Assembly (NCBI GenBank): GCA_013695005.1
Contig: JACDBJ010000093.1
Coordinates: forward strand, 1 to 6,984
DNA: 6,984 nt
Reading direction: 5' to 3'
DNA from: Pseudonocardiales bacterium
Lineage (GTDB): Bacteria > Actinomycetota > Actinomycetes > Mycobacteriales > Pseudonocardiaceae
The notes under the pieces are model-generated. The model did not search any database. It saw nothing but the letters and a program-made list of their open reading frames with translations, and was not told the DNA's origin. Of this stretch, positions 6,779-6,984 are shown piece by piece (position 1 is the stretch's first letter; each line of letters opens with the position of its first letter). The translations under genes and the position numbers were made by a program.

Positions 6779-6984
6779 GTGACCGCCGCGATCCTGGTGA
6801 TCGCGGCGGCGGTGATCGTCGGGCTGCGCCGCCACCGGCGCGCTGAGCAAGGGCCTCCCAGCCCAGATCGGCGTAGGCGCCGGGCGGCTGTGGCGGTGGT
6901 TGTCGCGCTGGTGGCGGGCTCGGCGTTGATCGGCTCGCCGGCTATGGCCCAACCGTTCGACTGCAAAGACGCGCCAGAACCTGA
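6779..6984 (+). CDS. N-terminus of an exported or multi-pass membrane protein (3' partial), next gene of the secretion operon
   Basis: The frame is open from GTG 6779 through the right edge, giving 68 complete codons. Residues 2-16 form a hydrophobic segment (TAAILVIAAAVIVGL), followed by an Arg-rich stretch, a Pro-rich turn and a run of five arginines. A second hydrophobic segment (about 38-55) then ends in SPAMA-QP, a good signal-peptidase I site (A-x-A at about 54-56). A cysteine follows in FDCKDAPEP. The part after the cleavage site is too short to identify. In comparable operons this slot often holds a large polytopic TrbL/VirB6-like membrane component, so that is my guess and no more. 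It begins 16 nt after the ATPase stop and has its own ribosome binding site. The first codons coincide with a perfect 11-bp inverted repeat that may affect its translation. Confidence 0.65.
   Translation, partial: MTAAILVIAAAVIVGLRRHRRAEQGPPSPDRRRRRAAVAVVVALVAGSALIGSPAMAQPFDCKDAPEP
6783..6809 (+). repeat. Perfect 11-bp inverted repeat at the start of the last gene
   Basis: CCGCCGCGATC (6783-6793), loop CTGGT, GATCGCGGCGG (6799-6809). The arms pair perfectly and are almost all G/C, so the transcript should form a stable hairpin covering codons 2-11, one base after the GTG start codon. No U-tract follows, so an intrinsic terminator is unlikely; a translational brake, RNA-processing site or a protein-binding palindrome are alternatives. 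Confidence 0.8.

Noticed and set aside
1..6984. CRISPR array, tRNA, rRNA, insertion sequence or att site
   Set aside because: I found no regularly spaced repeats, no cloverleaf, no transposase or integrase motif and no long direct repeat pair.

Overview
The window is GC-rich DNA with strong third-position GC bias, frequent GTG starts and Shine-Dalgarno-led genes. Together with an EtfD-type iron-sulfur reductase (the Rv0338c family of mycobacteria and relatives), this points to a high-GC actinobacterium. The protein styles suggest something near the Pseudonocardiales, but no rRNA or tRNA is present to settle that.

Layout. (1) Positions 1-583, plus strand: the 3' part of an unrecognised membrane-anchored protein whose exported domain has four cysteines. 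(2) Positions 580-2805, minus strand: a complete etfD-like gene with a membrane cytochrome-like domain, two [4Fe-4S] ferredoxin motifs and two CCG domains. It converges on gene 1 with a 4-nt stop-codon overlap. (3) Positions 2806-3165: a divergent intergenic region of about 360 nt that should hold the promoters for etfD (left) and the rightward operon; only weak promoter-like sequences are visible. (4) Positions 3166-6984, plus strand: a tightly packed operon with an 87-aa two-helix membrane protein (candidate VirB2-like subunit), a 143-aa two-helix basic protein (PrgI/VirB3-like), a 972-aa VirB4-type ATPase, and the first 68 codons of an exported or membrane protein that runs off the window.

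How the genes work together. EtfD is expected to take electrons from acyl-CoA dehydrogenases via the flavoprotein EtfBA and pass them to menaquinone in the membrane; it is a housekeeping respiratory gene. The rightward operon looks like the core of a Gram-positive type IV secretion or conjugation machine: ATPase, VirB3-like partner, small hydrophobic subunit and probably a further membrane channel component. Genes overlap by 4 nt and 14 nt or are separated by 16 nt, so they are probably co-translated. No relaxase, coupling protein, integrase, tRNA or att site is visible here. The window therefore cannot say whether this is an integrated conjugative element or a resident chromosomal secretion locus beside a core gene.

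Most notable local signals: a perfect 11-bp inverted repeat with a 5-nt loop covering codons 2-11 of the last gene, directly after its GTG start; the only TTA codon found in the ATPase gene, placed inside its Walker A motif; and a strongly basic N-terminus plus an acidic, internally duplicated C-terminus on the same ATPase.
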